Source of the DNA: Euglena gracilis
Lineage: Eukaryota; Euglenida; Euglenophyceae; Euglenales
Assembly: GCA_039621445.1 (NCBI GenBank)
Contig: CP154956.1
Location: forward strand, 22,052,001-22,116,000
Reading direction: 5' to 3'
DNA: 64,000 bases
The notes under the pieces: model-generated
Databases searched by the model: none
Told to the model about the DNA's origin: nothing
The model's input: only the letters and a program-made list of their open reading frames with translations
Position numbers and translations under genes: made by a program
Part shown: one piece after another, positions 52,901 to 63,738 of the stretch
Numbering within the stretch: the first letter of the stretch is position 1
Layout of the letters: the number at the start of each line of letters is the position of its first letter

Positions 52901-55900
52901 TTTATCACTGCCGGTGGAGAGAGCAGTCCTGGAAGCATCTCATCACCAGAGCGGACAGAGCTCAGCTGGAGGGAGGCCTTGCCTGGGACAGAAAAAAGGA
53001 AGCCAACCCCTGGTGTGTGAAAGCAACCACCAACTACTTGATATCCAGACGTGCCTTGTCCTGTGTGTTGTGAGCCCAACTGCCAGCGCCGGAGATTCCT
53101 CCCACTTGCCTCGTAGTTAAGCATGCCTGAGGGGCCTTCTTTTTGGCCGACCTTTGAAAGTCGGAAAATGCCTGTTTGGAAAAGAACAGGCACCAGATGA
53201 CCCTGGGAGTCACAGCCAAGGAAACAATTTTGGGCGCCGAAAAGGTGCTTTAAAGAAGCTCGTCACCCCCCTTTCCTCACCCAGGATTTGAAGCACACAA
53301 CTTTGGGGATGAGCGAATGGAATTGAGAGATCGAAATGGTCCATTGACAACGGCGGAGAAGGGAAGACATGTTGACATACTTTTTTTCCCGGTAATTGCA
53401 ACCCACCAGACAGCCACATCACATCGGGCAGATGGAGGACATGGTTCAGCCAAAACAGGTCTTTCTGTCAACATCCCAAAAAACCCTACTTTGTGCACCG
53501 AGTGCAAGGTGACTGAGGCTCCACAGCCCACCGCCCACGATTCGTCTTATTGGAACAGCCACTCCCTCCCCAGTGCCTGAATAGTTGAAAAGCACCAACC
53601 CAGTTTTGGGCACAGCGGCACTCAAACCCCCCTCATCATTCCCCTCTATCGCCCACCTTCTCACAACATTCAAATGCATCTGCTTTTTGAAAGGACATTT
53701 GCCCTTAAGTGCAAATTTTTAATTTGCACTTAGCCGCAAATTAAAAATTTGCGCTTGAGCGCAAATGTCCATAACATTGCCTTCTGTGCCCGGCAGTGTG
53801 GGGCCTGGCGTTGCTCACCAGACGTTGGGACAGGTCCATGGGCTTGCCCTCAATCCCCCCAACGCCCCCACCTGGGTGGTTCCCACTGTACCACTCCTCG
53901 CGCTTCAGCACCCATGGATCACAACTCTGTGATATGCCATTTTTTCAAACTTTTCACAACGTGCATGTAGAGTCCACCCTCTGGATGCCTCAGCAGCCAA
54001 CTCTTAACGGACATATCACAGAGCCTGAAAAAGCAACAAAAAGGACTTAATTACACCCGGACTGTGTAGCACCATCCGGGGAACACAGTCAAAGCTTCAA
54101 AAAACGAGGGACTCGCACCGGGGGTTTTAGCCCTTTTTTTTTTGGGAAAATTCATGTGTCCCGGCGGTCAAACCCAGGGGTTTGGACCTTTTTCAAAATG
54201 GTGCACAGGCTGAAAAAAACACCAAAATTGGGCCTGTTCCCCAGGTCTCAAAATCGGAAAATGATGCACACGCCACCGTGGAAGGTCTTCACGGAACTGG
54301 AAGGTCAAAAGGGTGGGTTCTACCGCAGGGTCTCAAAGAGTTTGAAAATTTGCGCCAAAGCGCAAGCTAAAAATCAAAACCTTAAGTGCGAGTTAGGCCG
54401 CCTAAGGGCATGCCAGAAAGCAACTGCAATACTGAAGAGAACTGTGAAGTTCAGAAGTCAAAGCAACTGAACTGGGCAGAGATTGCAAAATCAGTTAGGG
54501 GCATGAAGACCGATGGCTTCTTACCTGGGGATTCCTTAAAGACCCAAGGGGTCCCACAGGCCAGCTGGAAAAAAGGTGCTGGCTGGACCCCCTGGGGTCC
54601 AGGGTGGTTCGAACCTGGCTGGGAGCTGGACCTGGCGGGTACCCAAAAAAAACCTACAGAAACCTCAACTCCAGCTCGCTCACAGCCCCAAATAGGATGT
54701 GTGAAAACCAAAACCCACACAAAATGCCATTTTTTGGCCAATTTTTTAATCCCATTTTAAAAAAAAACCTTTGGCAATTTGCGCCGAAAAATTTTTTGGT
54801 CCAGCCCAGTTGCCAGGCTGAACTCAACTTTACTCCAGCGGAGCTCGGGGGGGGGGGGGTCCGTAGCCCTGCAGGTAGGGGGAAAAAAAGTGGCTGGCTG
54901 GACCCCACCTGCCCTTACATTGAAGGCTGCCCCCCAACTCATCTCTTTGACCATATCAATATAAGCTTGCAAACGATGAAGGCTTTCGCAAACCCACTCA
55001 ATACAGATTCTGCCAGACTGGGAAATAGAACCTGGGGAAGTAAAATCGTGGGAAGGGGATAAATCACACAGAGGACATCATTTGCACCAACAAACGGTTG
55101 TAGAACGTTTTCTGCCCCTAATCCCGACATTGAATTAAGAACCTGGGATGGGAGTGAGACCCCGTAACTGTACACAAAACACAAGAAATATGGTCCAGGG
55201 GGGGATGTGCGGTAAAAAGGCCCCCGAAAGTTGCGCTGAAATATGCAGGAATATGCACTAAAAATGTGGGAAAATATGCGCTTTCTGAATGGATAACCCC
55301 AGCAACATTCTCAAATGAAGGTGTTTGCTTTGCAGGTTCATCAAAACACTGCCTATTTTTGTGGACGGACATGCCAATCTTCTGAAAGGGCTTGTTTTGT
55401 TGACACCCACATGGCACTGTCCGAAAGACGTTGGAAACCACTGTGGACAAATGGCATTGTCTCAGGCTTCTTTTTGAGACCCTGAGGTTGGGGGGGGGGG
55501 GCAGGGACCCCCAAAAATCAGGTCAGCTAAGGGCATTCCCCAAAAAAAATTTGGTGCTTCGCACTTTCCTGGGCCTCCGGGACTGGGTCAGGGGAGGTCA
55601 GGCCCCAGATTCACCCCCCCCCCCCGCGGGGTGGTTCGAGTTAAGAAGAAGCCTGGTTTGCATGTGATGGGATTGGCAGTGGAACAACTGTTTGTGTGCC
55701 CCTATCCAAATAAAAAAACCTTTCAACCAGGCCGCAACTGAGAGGGGAGCTACAGTTTTACACGCTCCATGCAAACAAAACATATGCTGAGTTTCAAATG
55801 ATATTGGAATCAATATTTTCTCATGGGTCATTCCTCACATCGCCCCTGAAGAGAGGAGTATCCACCAGAACATTGTTTGTTGCTTTTTGCACCTTTTGAA

Positions 55901-57506
55901 CACAGTGGGCCTGTTCACACCACACACATTCAGGTTCCCAAATTGAGGGCCTTTTTTGTTGCAGTTCAAGCCTCATCAGTAAGAAGCAGCGGAGGGGACC
56001 CTACACCCCCTGGAGGGGGGGGTCGGACCCCCCCCTCCAGTCCAGGAGGGGGGGGACACCCCCTCCACCTAAACAGTGGCGCGGTCCGGGTGACCGATTC
56101 TCGCATTATTTTTGACACCCCAAAACAGCCAAAAGTGCAATTTTTTTGGCAATTTTGAGCAAAAATTCGTCAAAAATGAAAAAAACGCAAAGCGCCAGAA
56201 GAAAAATTTTGACTTTGGGGGGGGGGGGGGGGGGTACTCCCAGGTCGGTCCGGACCCCCTTGGCAGGTGGGGGGGGTCCAGACCCCTCTTGGCAGGTGGG
56301 GGGTCCGGACCCCCCTCCGGTCTGGGGGGGGGGGGGGGACCCACCCCCCCCAAAACCTCGTACACCCTCCTTATATCGAACCCTGGGGGGGGGCATTGTT
56401 TTGAGAACATTGTATGATTTTTACAAAACCAGGCTTTGTTTGGTTACCCACCATTAGTTCATTTCAGGCCATTTGGGGGCAGGGGGTGGGGGTGGCGGGA
56501 GGGGGCCTGCGGCCCCCTCCCCCTCCCCCTCCCCCCTCGGACCTCCCCCACCTCCTTCCCCTCTCCACCCTACCCCGCTTGCAACTATCAAAATACTTGG
56601 GAAAAGTTTGGCAGACATGGTGTACACAGGAAACAGGTAGACAGTGAGGGCAAAATCAGGCGGATATGGAATTTGGGCAAACGATGTGGAACAAGTTGCG
56701 GACATGGCGCATGTGGCAAACGGGCACCATTTCAGGCATTTTGGCCTTTTTTTAGGCCGCCTCAGTCGTTGCCCTCACCCCCCCCAAAAATGACACTCTC
56801 CAGGCATTGTGGGACCCCAAGCAGCCAGTCTGGGGGGGGACACCTTGGGGGGGGGGTCAAATTTGGGCTTCGGCGCCAGAGTCGCCGAAGGAAAATGGCC
56901 ACTTTGAGGGGTAAACCAAGCCTTGCCGAAAAATTCTGGCGACTTTGGGGTGGGGGACACTTTGAGGGGATGCAGAGTTATTGCACAGCGAAAATAGCCA
57001 AAAAAAATGGAAAAGAGTGGCTGATGATGGCTCAAAATGGCCAAAATGTGACGGACAGTGGCAAAAAAATGGCCCAAAAATGGTGACTGTGGCCAAAAAA
57101 AAAACACAACATGGACCCAAAATTGTGCGGAAGGGCTGTTTTAAAATCAGCAACCCTTTGGTCGATTTCAGCTGGCACCCAAATGTAAACAACCAAATAT
57201 AATTCCCAAATATAATCAAATAAAATGTCTGGCACTCTGAGTTTCAATTAACTGGCACACCTGCAAAAGATCCAGTGAAACAGCTAATGGTGAATGCAAT
57301 TCTGACTTGCAAAGGAAAATCCTTGATTGGGCGAGGGAAAAAAAGATGCACATAGGGCTGTGTGGCAGCCTGGAAAGAGGATTGTTGGGCTATCTTTTGC
57401 ATCTTGACTTCCCACACAGCCCTATCCAAATGTAACCAGTGAAAATGACGTTCCAAATATGAAGAGGCCACGTTCCAAATTGAAGGAGGGCACAAAGCAA
57501 AAAAAC
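49959..57506 (-). CDS. Intron-rich host gene of unknown function (3' exons)
   Basis: Four exons on the minus strand. A 57261-57506 follows CACTTCTTTTCAG, encodes PSIWNVASSYLERHFHWLHL... and ends GCAG|GTGTGC. B 54919-55031 follows TTACTTCCCCAG, encodes RICIEWVCESLHRLQAYIDM... and ends TCAAT|GTAAGG. C 51588-51644 follows TTTTTTTTGGAAAG, encodes FSFGILCAKEMHMCLPNCE and ends GAG|GTATGT. D 49959-50051 follows GTGCCTTGCAG and reads ERGGNVQDFLQLGPQNLLVW to a TAA at 49959. Phases agree at all three joins (1, 0, 0): 246, 113, 57 and 93 nt. The 5' exons lie upstream of 57.5 kb and were not found. The product is Cys-containing with no motif I recognise. Introns of 1.5-3.3 kb carry array modules and a candidate transposon. 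Confidence 0.5.
50265..50700 (+). repeat. G-rich/hairpin repeat (module d), copy 2
   Basis: Two related halves, each with GGTCCGGACCCCCC-type tracts and CACCTAAAC. One continues as TGGCGCGGTCCGGGTGACCG, the other as CATGTACGCCCTCCTTATATC. They flank GGCGCGAAGCGCC (50420) and GGCGCAAAGCGCC (50528). Confidence 0.8.
51163..51205 (+). repeat. Conserved hairpin module, copy 11
   Basis: First stem GTAAG/CTTAC kept; second stem degenerate (GCTC.../...CGAGC). Confidence 0.75.
52132..52151. repeat. Subterminal hairpin ATTTGCGT-cgac-ACGCAAAT
   Basis: Perfect 8-bp arms, 18 bp inside the left TIR; the right TIR has the hairpin at 54350-54365 in the equivalent place. Confidence 0.85.
52349..52405. repeat. 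Two TTGCGC hairpins in tandem
   Basis: TTGCGC-TTTG-GCGCAA at 52349-52364 and a decayed TTTGTGCTTTGGCGCAAA at 52388-52405. Confidence 0.85.
52493..52877. mobile_element. Nested fold-back element with ~75-bp inverted arms
   Basis: Arms 52494-52567 and 52800-52877 are inverted copies (ATGGGTAGGCTTATGAAGAA versus ATGGGTCGGCTCATGAAGAA on the other strand). Each arm is bordered on both sides by a TTGCGC...GCGCAA palindrome: 52548-52563, 52806-52821, 52860-52875 and a decayed outer left one. Two further hairpins, at 52601-52616 (loop CGAG) and 52751-52766, lie between the arms. Resembles a MITE nested in the larger TIR element. Confidence 0.65.
53749..53764. repeat. TTGCGC-TTGA-GCGCAA hairpin
   Basis: Flanks extend the pairing (ATTTGCGCT/AGCGCAAAT). 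A related unpaired TTTGCACTTAGCCGCAAATT lies just left. Confidence 0.85.
54350..54365. repeat. TTGCGC-CAAA-GCGCAA hairpin next to right TIR
   Basis: Same loop as 52548-52563 and complement of the TTTG loop copies, so orientation can be read from the loop. Confidence 0.85.
55985..56395 (+). repeat. G-rich/hairpin repeat (module d), copy 3
   Basis: Same two-half layout as copy 2. The central hairpin is decayed (AACGCAAAGCGCCAG). Lies in the first intron found of the minus-strand gene. Confidence 0.75.
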
Positions 57507-57721
57507 CTGAAAAGAAGTGACATACAAAGCTTTTTTCATTTTTTTGATGGGAAAACATATGGAGGGGAAAAAACACAAATCACAAAAAACCCAAAATCTC
57601 AGTTGCCCGAGGGGGGTTACAAATGGGGTGATTCAGAAAGCCAGGATGCAGTCGCTCGTGTCCTTAAAAAAAAAACAGGACCGGGTCCGGGGTCATGGTA
57701 ATAATCCATGGTTTTCATTAC

Positions 57722-58085
57722 CTATCCAGGGGCGGGGCAAAGGACAGGCGGGGGGGTCCGGACCCCCCTGCGGGCCGGGGGGGGGTGGGGGGGACACCCC
57801 ACCTAAACAGTGGCGCGGTCCGGGTGATTGAAAACCCCCTAAAACGACCAAAAGTGCCATTTTGGGCACTTTTGGGGCAAAGATTTTCCAAAAATGAAAA
57901 AAATTTTCGGCGTGAAGCGCTGGAGGAAAAAATTGACCCTTTTGGGGGGGTCCCGGGTACCCCCAGGGTCGGTCCGGACCCCCCCTGGCAGGTGGGGGGG
58001 GGGGGGGGTCCGGCCCCCCCTGCGGGCCAGGGGGGGGGGGGGGGCACCCCCCCCCCTAAACCATCTACGCCCTCCTTATATCAAA
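57722..58085 (+). repeat. G-rich/hairpin repeat (module d), copy 4
   Basis: Central hairpin variant GGCGTGAAGCGCTGG: the arms still pair in part. Followed directly by hairpin module copy 12. It lies just upstream of the first exon found of the 50-57.5 kb gene. Confidence 0.75.
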
Positions 58086-58106
58086 CCTACACCCTTTTTC
58101 CATGGT

Positions 58107-58144
58107 GGCAAGCTTCGCTCTTGCAAGATAAAAGCTCATCGACC
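58107..58144 (+). repeat. Conserved hairpin module, copy 12
   Basis: GCAAG-CTTCGCT-CTTGC: both arms of the first stem changed together from GTAAG/CTTAC. Second stem shortened. Confidence 0.85.
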
Positions 58145-59300
58145 CCCCCTTCCCAGGCCGACCAACCAAACCAGGCAGAATTTGATCGACCTGGGAGAGG
58201 AGGCCATAGGGTGCCCTAGAGTTCCTGGACAGGCAGGCACTACCCAATGGCAAAATGGAAAGAGGGAGAAGACAACATATAATCATTGTTAAACACGAAA
58301 ACCCCCCAGGGTTTGCAAAATCTCGTTTGGTTGATCTGAAACCCTTGTTGACATTTTAAGGGAACCAATTGATGTCTGCAGTGGAAAAACTGCACAAATG
58401 CGTCTGAAACCCCCTCAGGCTGCTTTGGGACAACCCCCTTGTGCTGTGGGGCGCCTGTCCATGGTAAACACCCGGGGGGAGGAGTTTTGGATCTGAACCC
58501 AGCTGCCCCAGGTCACTTTCCTTTTGAAGATGGCCCAGCGCTTTCAGCACCGGGGGTGGGGGGGGGGGTGCTTCATTCCAAAACTTGACCCCTCCTTCCT
58601 GCCATACATAGCACCACGGGGGGGGGGGGCTATCTCATGGTATTGATTTCCCCGAAACCCCGCAGCTAGCCTCAGTTATGGCTGAGTTATGAGGGGTTTC
58701 ACTCCAAATGCTGCCAGGCCAGGTCGGGTCGGCAATCACATCTCACACGCATGCTCCATGCCACCATCAAGCATGTAAAGAGCTACAACACAAAATTTAT
58801 AAGTGGCGGATTTATCTCGAAATTGCGATGAGAGGAAAAAGAAGAATGGTCAGGGAAGAAAAGAATCAACATCTGTAATTGTATGGCGCAACCACAAGAA
58901 AATGGCAAGGAAAACACAATCTGAGCTGTTGCTCGGGCAACACCTCAGAAAAGCTCAGCCTTCTTTTGGATTTTCTGCAGGGTGAAAGCAATGAATGCAG
59001 AATATGCCATTGCCTTATCATGTTGCTGCTATGCTTCAAAAAATTATGAATTGAAACTTGTTGCAAAGAATTGTGTCCAAATGCCTCTGTGTTGTTGCTG
59101 CCTTTGGTTTTGGTTGGTGGCCTCTGCTTTAGCCCTGCATCACCGTCGTTCCGCACGCTGTGATGTGCTGTGCTGCAGGCCGAATTGATCGGACCCAAGG
59201 AATATGGTCAGTGAAATGAAAACCAGGGAATTTCTTAAAGACCCGGGGGTCCAGCCGGACAGCTGGAAAAAGGTCCTGGCTTGAAAAAAGGTGCTGGCTG
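58145..59300. other. Mostly unique sequence with possible exon remnants
   Basis: The minus strand has a strong acceptor-like TTGCTTTCACCCTGCAG at ~58980, followed by KSKRRLSFSEVLPEQQLRL (ORF 58866-59198). The plus strand has an equally open ORF at 58803-58985 (WRNHKKMARKTQSELLLGQH). ORF 58356-58550 on the minus strand (LKALGHLQKESDLGQLGSD) could be another exon of the 50-57.5 kb gene, but no junction can be fixed. Confidence 0.3.
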
Positions 59301-59309
59301 GAACCAGGT

Positions 59310-60640
59310 CTTGAATAATGCTGAGCTCTTAATGGGAGTTGCACACAATGGACGTTGGAAAAGACTAAAAAAAAAAAAAGACTGCAAATTTTTCACAGAT
59401 TTACATTTTATTTCGATTTTTTCAGCGACTTTTTTGACCCGTTTTTGACCCGAACTCCATTGGTTTCGACGGCACCCCTCCCCCCCCCCCCCCCCAAACG
59501 GGGCCGAGGGAAGGTGCGCTGGTCGAAAAAAAACAGTCATTTTTAACTCAAAAACAGATCCGGGAGGACCCGAACAAACATTGTTTCGAGCCAAAATCCT
59601 CCAAAATTTCGATTGTTTTTGTATTGTTTTTACTTCTTTGAACCTGTTTTTGACTTCTTTGACCTGTTTTTGACCCAAAATCAATGGGTTTCGGGCCCAA
59701 AAACGGGGCGCAGTCGAAAAACGCTCATTTTGGGCTCAAAACAGGTTTTCCGGGTCCGGGAGGCCAAAAAACATTGTTTTGGGCAAAACTTTTTTTCGAA
59801 TTTTTTCGACTTTTGGACCCCAAAAATGGCCGAAAATGGCGAAAACAAGCCAAAAACTGTACAAAATGGCTAAAACCAGCCAAAAAGTGGCCGTAACTCG
59901 GGCCAGGCGGGGGGGACTTGCGGGGAAATCAAAATACTGTTAGATAGGGCATTCCAAGGTCTTCAATTTAGGTCTGCGAACAGCGGTATTTTGGGCCGTG
60001 AATCGGCCATATTTCGAGCTAGGCGGGGAGTTTGCAGGGAAATCAAAACACCAACAGATAGGCTTCAATTTAGGTTTCCGGACTTTTCTTTGATTTTGCT
60101 TTATTTTCGAGATATTTTGGAAACATCGGGTTTTTGACCCCGAAAACGGCCCCAAATGGCCACTGAAACGGGCCAAAACCGGGCTACACGAAGAGTTGGG
60201 GGAAAAATAAACCATGGTTGGATAGGGCATTCCAAGGGCTTCATTTTTGCTCTCCAGACATTTTCTTTGTTTTTGCTTCATTGTCGAGATATTTTGGGAA
60301 AAAATCAATTTTTTAACTGAAAAAACGGCCAAAAAAACCCCAAGGTCGTCGTTTTGGACAGCAAAAGCGCGCCGGAACACAGGCCAGGCGTGTCGGCGGC
60401 CAAAACGGCAAACGGGGGGGTACATTTCATCAGACCGAAATTTCTGGAGATAATGCAAGTTTTCTCAAGATATTTTCGAAAAAATCGCTTTTTGACCGAT
60501 TTTTGGACCCCATCGAAATGGCAGAGTCGGAAGAGGGGGGGGGTGGGCCAATCCCACCCAGTTTGGACCCCTTCGCACGTGAATAACTCGGGCCTAGCGG
60601 GGAGTTGGGAGTCAAATAGAGGTGATTCGGAAACTAGAAA
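59310..60640 (+). repeat. Diverged array unit (modules a and b)
   Basis: A ~163-bp-type monomer near 59400-59830, then three diverged ~200-bp monomers (near 59890, 60000 and 60170) and part of the poly(G) module. No hairpin. No gene. Confidence 0.75.
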
Positions 60641-62640
60641 TCAACATCAAGCAGGGGGGAATATGCAGTTGCATAATTTTTCTTTTTTTTTTTTTTTTAA
60701 AACCTTAAAAACGTGTTCAGCCCGCCAAATGCCTGCCCTGAAATTCGTGGTCATGAACACGTTTTCAATGAGGGCATTTGTGGCAATACACGTTTTCCAT
60801 TAAGGCATCTGTGTTCAGGCACGTTTTCCATTAGGGCATCTGTGGCAACCCCGAGCAGGAAGCAAAAAATCGCTGTCATGAAAAATCGCGTGCGGTTGAG
60901 AGGCCAGGTGGTCCTCAACGGGTGAGGCGGGTCGGGGGCACTCTACAACACGCAGAACGGGTCGGGGGCACAACGACAGGGAGTGGCGGACATCACGGCA
61001 CACGACACGCTTTACACAAAAAAGAGCCATACTTTGGTGGCCATTCAAAAGCTTTTTCCATCAGACAACTAGTGATGACCACCAAATTCACCACGCTGCA
61101 CAATACTCTTACTGGGAAATCCAAATTTCACAATTTTTGTTCCTTTTTTGAACCTTTGTCCCAACGCTCACGGCGGGAAGCACAGCTTCACCCAGACCGT
61201 GCTCCAAAGAATTGTTTCTTTTGGCCCTTGCCACAAGGAGAATCATTACTCCCGTGCGTCCACACGTTGACAGTGATTAATTAAATTACCCACAATTGGG
61301 TCATTTACAAAAATTGTCCAAGGAGGTTAGGTAGCCCATTTTAGACCCCGACCCCCTCCCCCTTGTTCAGTTCACTTTGGAGATGAACAGGGGGTCTCGA
61401 GACCCCCTCCCCCCCCGTGTACCTGGCTGTACCTGTTCACTTCCGGGAAAAACCGAAAACCGGAAGGACGGCCGCACACCAATCAAGGTACTTTTCAAAA
61501 AAAAATTCGGCACCTTCGATGCCGGACCCCTCCTGCCTCCCCACTCTGGGAAGTCGACATGTCCAGTTCAGTTCGGAAGTGAAAAGGGGGGTCCCAGCCC
61601 CCCCCCCCCCCGTGTACCTGGCTTCCCAAAGGTCCCAAGTGGGGTAAGTGGTCAGGAGAAAATGGGTGAAAGCCCATCTTCAATTGACATACAAACCCGA
61701 CCCCCCACTTATAACCCCCCCATCCTATAACCCCCCCCACTTATAACCCCCTCTGATCACCGCCGCCGCATACGGTGACCCTCCCTCAAACGACCCCCCC
61801 CCCAAGTGTTCCTCCGGGGTCCGGCCGGGGTCCGGCCGGAACATGAATAAAATTTTTAATTAAAAAAAAATGGTCACAAAACACCTCATTTTTTGAAAAA
61901 TTTCCGAAAATTTTTTGACTTGATGGAAAAAAATGGTGTAGATCACTAGTTTCACACAAAAATCCCCCAAAAATGAGGGGGGTGATACCAAGGGTTTGTT
62001 TTCCGACCCCCCCTAAGTGACCCGCCGGGTCCTGACCAGGATAAAAGGGTCATTTAGGGGGGTAACCCCCCCTCACTTATAACCCCCCCGGGGACCAAAG
62101 ATGGATTGGTTGTGTTCATGGCTTTGAGGGCAACCGGTTAGCAACGGTTACAGTGTGGCTAAAATTTGCAGAAGACAAAAATTGCGGCAGAGAAAAAAAT
62201 TAATTTGGCAAAATCTGGTTTTTTCCCAAAAAAATATTTCTTCCCTCTGCTTATTAAAAGAAAGAATTTTCAGTTTTCCTTTCTCCTCTTTAGCCATGAA
62301 TTTGCATTCTGACAGATTCCGAAATGGCTGAGGTCTGGTCCCCATGAAAGATTGACCTCCAGCACAGGTGAGCGACATTTTTCTCCTGGTTGCGTGTTCG
62401 ACGTATTTTTCTGTCCCCCAGTGGCTGCAGTCGCTCAAGGTGTAATGGCACGTACCTGCCCAGCAACGCTTGCAAAAAATGGGGAACATTCAAGATCGGT
62501 CAGGCATGGGCAAAATATACCCATCCCAGCATTGTGCTTGCGGCTTCCCAAGAGGGCGTCGGAAACCGACAGAGTGAGAAAATTACAAGAAAAAAATTAT
62601 GGCAAAATTTGGGCCCCGAGCGAGAAATTGGTGATAGACT
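60641..62640. other. No confident gene; low-complexity stretches
   Basis: Contains the tandem repeat at 60757-60846 and C-rich pyrimidine runs at 61330-61800 and 62000-62100. A GT..AG pair on the plus strand (62368-62421) has no ORF support; minus-strand ORFs near 62150-62490 are short. Confidence 0.4.
60757..60846. repeat. Tandem repeat, three units of about 35 bp
   Basis: Units of CACGTTTTCCATTAGGGCAT followed by CTGTGGCAA-like sequence. Confidence 0.8.
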
Positions 62641-62647
62641 TTTTGGT

Positions 62648-62789
62648 GGTCGGTAGCGACTAATCGCTACCGACCATGGTCGGTGGCGACCATTTTCTAG
62701 CGACTAGTCGCTAGCGACCATTGGTGGTTAGTCGCTAGCGACTAGTTGGCTAGCGACCATTGGTGGTTAGTCGCTAGCGACTAGTTGGC
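62648..62789. repeat. Palindrome cluster
   Basis: GGTCGGTAGCGA-CTAA-TCGCTACCGACC (62648-62675, 12-bp perfect arms), CTAGCGACTAGTCGCTAG (62697-62714, perfect), then two tandem 39-bp units each holding TAGTCGCTAGCGACTA. Confidence 0.95.
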
Positions 62790-62906
62790 CCAACCACCAA
62801 TTTTAAGTCCACCCCCCCCTCTAAAAAAATTTTTAAGCCCCCCCCCCCTCCAAAAAAATTCATTCAGATATGAAGGAAAATGACTCGAAACCCACCCAAA
62901 TGCCAT

Positions 62907-63275
62907 GCCCCCCCCCTTACTGTTCCCGTCCCGTGGCCCTTTTTTGGGTCCATGGGAACAGTAAGGGGGGGGAACAGTAAGGGGGGGGGGACGAGCTCCC
63001 CCCCCCCTTACTGTTCCCATGGGCCATGAACCAACCGACCAAATTAGACCCAAAAGGCCACCTAAAATGCCAAAATGAAGCTTTTTTGGTTTACATGCTT
63101 GAAAATGGCAGCTCCACAACATCCATTTTGGCATTGGGTTGGATTTTGGTGGGATGGAAAGCACCTAAAACCGGCCAAAAATTCCTCTTTTTGCCTTGTG
63201 TTCCAAGAATCCTTTACAAAAAGTGCTATGACACTGTACTGTTCCCGTCCCCCCTATGGGAACAGTAAGGGGGGG
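62907..63275. repeat. Inverted repeats of poly(C)-TTACTGTTCCC
   Basis: The strongest is 62973-63019: GGGAACAGTAAGGGGGGG, 7-nt centre, and its complement. Further arms at 62907-62928, 62953-62972 and 63238-63275. Confidence 0.9.
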
Positions 63276-63476
63276 GACAGCAAATGGGGGGGGCATGGTG
63301 CCTTCAGAAACCCCCATTTGGGGGTCCATTTGCAAAAAAAAATTGGGTTATATCTTCTTTTTGCGCCAATTCTGTGAAACTTGTCTTTGTCCAGGAGTTA
63401 AGGAGAACGATTCGGCCATCCTTGCCTTGCACACACAAGGGGATTTTGCCCTCCCCCCCCCCAGAGTAGGTCGTAG

Positions 63477-63685
63477 GCCGACTAAGTCCGCATATCGGGG
63501 TTCATACGGGAGCGCAATTTGGCCCTCCTTATTTTGCACACACAGAGGGATTTTGTCATTTTGTGTGGGGGGGGGGGGGGCGGGCGGCCGCCCCCCCCCC
63601 CCCGGAGGAGGCCGCAGGCCGACTAAGTCCGCATATCGGGGTTCATACGGGAGTGCAATTTGGCCCTGCTTATTTTGCACACACC
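63477..63685. repeat. Direct repeat, 141-bp spacing
   Basis: GCCGACTAAGTCCGCATATC starts a ~68-bp block present at ~63477 and ~63618 with one or two differences; poly(C)/poly(G) lies between. Confidence 0.9.
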
Positions 63686-63738
63686 GTCCACCCCCTCCTC
63701 TAAAAAAGTTTTTTGACCTCCCTCCAAAAAATTCATTG

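Larger units (their letters stand above)
52091..54406. mobile_element. Candidate 2.3-kb terminal-inverted-repeat element with internal hairpin family
   Basis: A perfect 24-bp inverted repeat starting CTTAGGCGGCCTAACTCGCA bounds the segment: left 52091-52114, right 54383-54406. All ~11 copies I found of a TTGCGC-loop-GCGCAA palindrome lie inside these limits and none outside, which marks it as one unit. Clear target duplication is not seen. No transposase is recognisable; the plus ORF at 52867-53073 (WREQSWKHLITRADRAQLEG) has no known family. It sits in an intron of the minus-strand gene. Probably a non-autonomous DNA transposon of an unidentified group. Confidence 0.6.

Noticed and set aside
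52890-52982. Exon-like minus-strand segment after CTTTTTTCTGTCCCAG
   Set aside because: Strong acceptor, but the phase does not fit exon B, and two of three frames stop quickly. A kinase-like reading (ELCPL...MRCFQD) needs a frameshift and would be in the wrong order.
55640-55810. Minus-strand exon HMFCLHGACKTVAPLSVAAW
   Set aside because: Phase would allow it before exon B, but the donor GTTTTTTT is poor and exon A joins exon B directly with better signals.
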